37,454 nt of DNA from the NCBI RefSeq assembly GCF_001553455.1, contig NZ_BBOX01000262.1, positions 1 through 37,454 on the forward strand, in the 5' to 3' direction. Each line of letters opens with the position of its first letter. Position 1 is the first letter of the stretch. Under the pieces are notes generated by a model. It searched no databases, was not told where the DNA came from, and worked only from the letters and a program-made list of their open reading frames with translations. This stretch comes from Streptomyces hygroscopicus subsp. hygroscopicus (GTDB lineage Bacteria; Actinomycetota; Actinomycetes; Streptomycetales; Streptomycetaceae). The position numbers and the translations under genes are program-made. Shown here in pieces: positions 34,988-37,454 of this stretch.

Positions 34988-37454
34988 CCGCCCTGCCCGA
35001 CCCCGCACCCGGCCGGTGGCAGCCGCTGCGCATCGGCCTGGTCGATCTCTTCTACTACGACACGGAGGAGTTCTGGTTCCGCGACGGCCGCCTGCTGCTG
35101 CGCGGCAACAACGGCACCGGCAAGTCCAAGGTGCTCGCCCTGACCCTGCCCTTCCTCCTGGACGGCGACCTGTCCGCCCGCCGGGTGGAACCCGACGCCG
35201 ACCCGGGCAAGCGCATGGAGTGGAACCTGCTGCTCGGCGGCCGGCACCCGCATCCAGAGCGGCTCGGCTACACCTGGATCGAGTTCGGCCGCCGCGACCA
35301 GGACTCGGGCCGGGCGCACTTCCGCACGCTGCTGTGCGGGCTGAAGGCGGTGGCCGGCCGCGGTATCGCCCGCCACTGGTTCGCCGTCACCGACCAGCGC
35401 GTCGGCGAGGAACTGGCCCTGCTCGACGCCACCGGCACCGCGCTGTCGCGGGATCGCCTGGCCGAGGCCGTCGCCGGCCGCGGCATGGTCCACGACCAGG
35501 CGAAGGCGTACCGCAGGGCGGTCGACGAGGCGCTGTTCGGGCTCGGCGAGCGGCGCTACGCCGCCCTGGTCGACCTGCTCATCCAGCTGCGCCAGCCCCA
35601 GCTGTCCAAGCGCCCGAACGAGACGGCGCTGTCCCGCGCGCTCACCGAGGCGCTGCCGCCCATGGACCAGGCGGTGATCGCCGATGTGGCCGAGGCGTTC
35701 CGCTCCCTGGACGAGGAGAAGGAGGAGCTGCGAGCGGCCAGTGAGGCCGAGCGGGCCGCCTCCGCCTTCCTCGACCACTACCGCCGCTACGCCCGCGTGG
35801 CCACCCGTCGCCGGGCCCGGCTGCCGCGCAGCGAGCACGCCCGCTACGAACAGCTGCACCGTGACCTGTCCCAGGCGCGGACCGAGCGGGAAGAGGCCGA
35901 GCGGCAACGGGCGGAGGCCGCGGAGCGGATCACCCGGCTGGAGGAGACGGCCGCGCGGCTGGCGGCCCAGGACGCCGCGCTGCGGGCGGGGCCGGAGATG
36001 CGCAGCGCCCGGGAGCTGGAGCAGGCAGCGGCCGACGCACGGCGCACGGCCGGCGAGCGGAACGTCGCGGAGGCGGACCGGGACCAGGCCGCCCAGGCGA
36101 ACTCCCGCGCGCTCTCCCGCCTGAGCAGCGCCGAAGGGCGGCTGGCAGCGGCCGGGCAGCGGGTCGAGAGCACGCTGCGCCAGGCACGGGAGACCGCCCG
36201 AGCGGCCCGGCTCGACGACGTGCTGGACGTGCTGGGGCCCCACGACACCGTCCCGGAGACGGTCCCCGAGACGGTCCCGGAGGCGGTCCCCGAGACAGTC
36301 CCGGAGGCGGAACTGCGCCACGCGGCCGAGGAGTCGGTGGCACGCCGGAGGCGCACCCTCGACCACGTGGAGGAACTGGCCGCGGCGGCCGAGCAGGCCG
36401 CCGGCGAGCGGCGGGAGGCCGCCCGGCGCCTGGACGAGGCCCAGACCGAGGCCGCGCACACCGCCGAACGCCAGGCCCAGGCGGAGGCGTCCGCCGCACG
36501 GGCGGGCCAGGAGCTGGTGGGGGCCGTACGCGAACACTTCGGCCGGTGCACGGAACTGGTCCTGCCCGACCCGACGGGGCTCCTGGACGCTCTGCACGAC
36601 TGGAGCACGCATCTGCACGGCCCCAGCCCCGCCCGGGAGCAGGCCGCGGCGGCCCACCGCGGGCAGGCCGCGGACCTGGCCGACCGGGCCGCCGCGCTCG
36701 GCCAGCGGCTGGCCGAGCTGGCCGAGCGGCGCGCCGCGGCGAGCAGGGAGCTGGCGGAGCTGGAGGCCGGTGGCCAGCAGGGACCGCAGCCACCCCACAC
36801 CCGTACCCCGGGCCTGCGCGACCGGACTCCCGGGGCGCCGCTGTGGCGGCTGGTCGACTTCCACGACCACGTCACTCCGGACGAACGGGCGGGGCTGGAG
36901 GCCGCGCTGGAGGCGTCCGGGCTGCTGGACGCGTGGGTGTGCCCGGACGGCACCCTGCTGGAGGCGAGCGGGCACGACGTACTGCTGTCCCCGCCGCCTT
37001 CGCACGCGCCGCGGGCCGGCGCGGCGCTCGGCGACGCGCTGCGGCCCGCCGTCGACCACGGCGATCCCCGGGCCACGCAGGTCGGCGAACCGGCCGTGTC
37101 CGCGCTCCTGGCGGCCATCGGTCTCGGGGACACCGGCGCGACCGGCACCTGGGTGGCGGTGGACGGCCACTTCCGCGTCGGCGCGCTGACCGGCAGCTGG
37201 TCGAAGGAAGCGGCCGGGTACGTGGGCGAGGGCGCTCGCGAGGAAGCACGCCGCGCCCGGATCGCCACCCTGCGCGGCGAACTGGACGCCCTGGCCGACA
37301 GCACGGCACGCCGTGAAGCCGAACGCGCCGCGGTGGCCGCGCGCCGGCGCACCCTGGACGCCGAACTGGCCGCCGTCCCCGACGACGCCCCCCTGCGCCA
37401 CGCCCACGCGGTGGCCGCCGCGGCGGCGGACGCCGCCCACCGGGCCCGCACCCG
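34984..37454 (+). CDS. jetC: Wadjet type II component JetC (SMC-like ATPase, TIGR02680), partial
   Basis: The first 823 codons lie in the window; the gene runs past the right end. JetC is the SMC/MukB-like motor that extrudes loops of circular DNA. The ATPase head starts at once: LRIGLVDLFYYDTEEFWF, then the P-loop GNNGTGKS (41-48, Lys47) and LTLPFLLDGDLSARR. Residues about 230-500 are a charged coiled coil (RTEREEAERQRAEAAERI) broken by a five-unit VPET-type repeat (423-442). A central region about 610-700 (LWRLVDFHDHVTPDERAG) is probably the hinge. The coiled coil then resumes. Walker B and the second head half would lie beyond the edge. The GTG start overlaps the jetB stop. JetD (DUF2399/TIGR02679 nuclease) is expected downstream. 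The frame has no stop to the window edge. Confidence 0.88.
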   Translation, partial: MTALPDPAPGRWQPLRIGLVDLFYYDTEEFWFRDGRLLLRGNNGTGKSKVLALTLPFLLDGDLSARRVEPDADPGKRMEWNLLLGGRHPHPERLGYTWIEFGRRDQDSGRAHFRTLLCGLKAVAGRGIARHWFAVTDQRVGEELALLDATGTALSRDRLAEAVAGRGMVHDQAKAYRRAVDEALFGLGERRYAALVDLLIQLRQPQLSKRPNETALSRALTEALPPMDQAVIADVAEAFRSLDEEKEELRAASEAERAASAFLDHYRRYARVATRRRARLPRSEHARYEQLHRDLSQARTEREEAERQRAEAAERITRLEETAARLAAQDAALRAGPEMRSARELEQAAADARRTAGERNVAEADRDQAAQANSRALSRLSSAEGRLAAAGQRVESTLRQARETARAARLDDVLDVLGPHDTVPETVPETVPEAVPETVPEAELRHAAEESVARRRRTLDHVEELAAAAEQAAGERREAARRLDEAQTEAAHTAERQAQAEASAARAGQELVGAVREHFGRCTELVLPDPTGLLDALHDWSTHLHGPSPAREQAAAAHRGQAADLADRAAALGQRLAELAERRAAASRELAELEAGGQQGPQPPHTRTPGLRDRTPGAPLWRLVDFHDHVTPDERAGLEAALEASGLLDAWVCPDGTLLEASGHDVLLSPPPSHAPRAGAALGDALRPAVDHGDPRATQVGEPAVSALLAAIGLGDTGATGTWVAVDGHFRVGALTGSWSKEAAGYVGEGAREEARRARIATLRGELDALADSTARREAERAAVAARRRTLDAELAAVPDDAPLRHAHAVAAAAADAAHRART
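36250..36309 (+). repeat. Five tandem 12-bp repeats within jetC
   Basis: Five 12-bp units (GTCCC(G/C)GAG(A/G)C(A/G) type) encode VPET, VPET, VPEA, VPET and VPEA at residues 423-442. They interrupt the predicted coiled coil. They could be a length-variable linker. Confidence 0.85.

Noticed and set aside
32111..37440. Very long minus-strand ORFs (about 965 and 987 residues) antisense to the Wadjet genes
   Set aside because: They are arginine/glycine/glutamine-rich, match no family, and arise from G/C third-position bias; the plus-strand frames have clear family motifs and coupled starts.

Overview
The window is about 37.5 kb of very GC-rich DNA. It has strong G/C third-position bias, frequent GTG and TTG starts, long antisense shadow ORFs and a gene order I recognise from Streptomyces chromosome cores (atp operon, then wecA-like, glyA paralogue, phosphatase, Sua5, prmC, prfA, rpmE, LCP, rho, thrB, thrC, hom, lysA, ArgS-related). 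I infer a Streptomyces or close relative; the species cannot be told from the window.

Layout: (1) 41-2686, a small membrane protein (minus) divergent from a NarL/DesK-type two-component pair (plus). (2) 2894-29770, one long minus-strand housekeeping block, transcribed right to left. It starts at a single-domain response regulator and a catalytic-domain-less ArgS relative. It continues through lysine/threonine synthesis (lysA, hom, thrC, thrB) and rho. Next come an LCP cell-wall ligase, rpmE, prfA, prmC (release factor and its methyltransferase), Sua5, a phosphatase-like protein with Ser at the nucleophile position, a divergent SHMT paralogue and a WecA/TagO-type transferase. It ends with the complete F1Fo ATP synthase operon atpIBEFHAGDC and a DUF2550 protein. 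Several clear hairpin terminators divide the block, and a Rex-operator-like palindrome lies upstream of atpI. (3) 28759-29338, a gene-free, G-rich repeat region with a textbook G-quadruplex motif. (4) 30040-37454, an accessory segment on the plus strand that begins at tRNA-Arg(CCG). It holds a terminator, a decayed tyrosine-integrase fragment on the minus strand, a paired 12-bp direct repeat and a luciferase-like oxidoreductase. It ends in a tightly packed operon that matches a type II Wadjet anti-plasmid system: JetA (DUF2397/TIGR02677), JetB (DUF2398/TIGR02678) and JetC (SMC-like ATPase). The window ends inside jetC; JetD is expected just beyond.

The most notable points are the Wadjet system at a tRNA-linked integration scar, the LMW-phosphatase homologue lacking its catalytic cysteine, the SHMT paralogue with an altered active-site loop, the Rex-like site controlling ATP synthase, and the repeat/G4 block. 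Assignments rest on my reading of sequence motifs; no database search was run.
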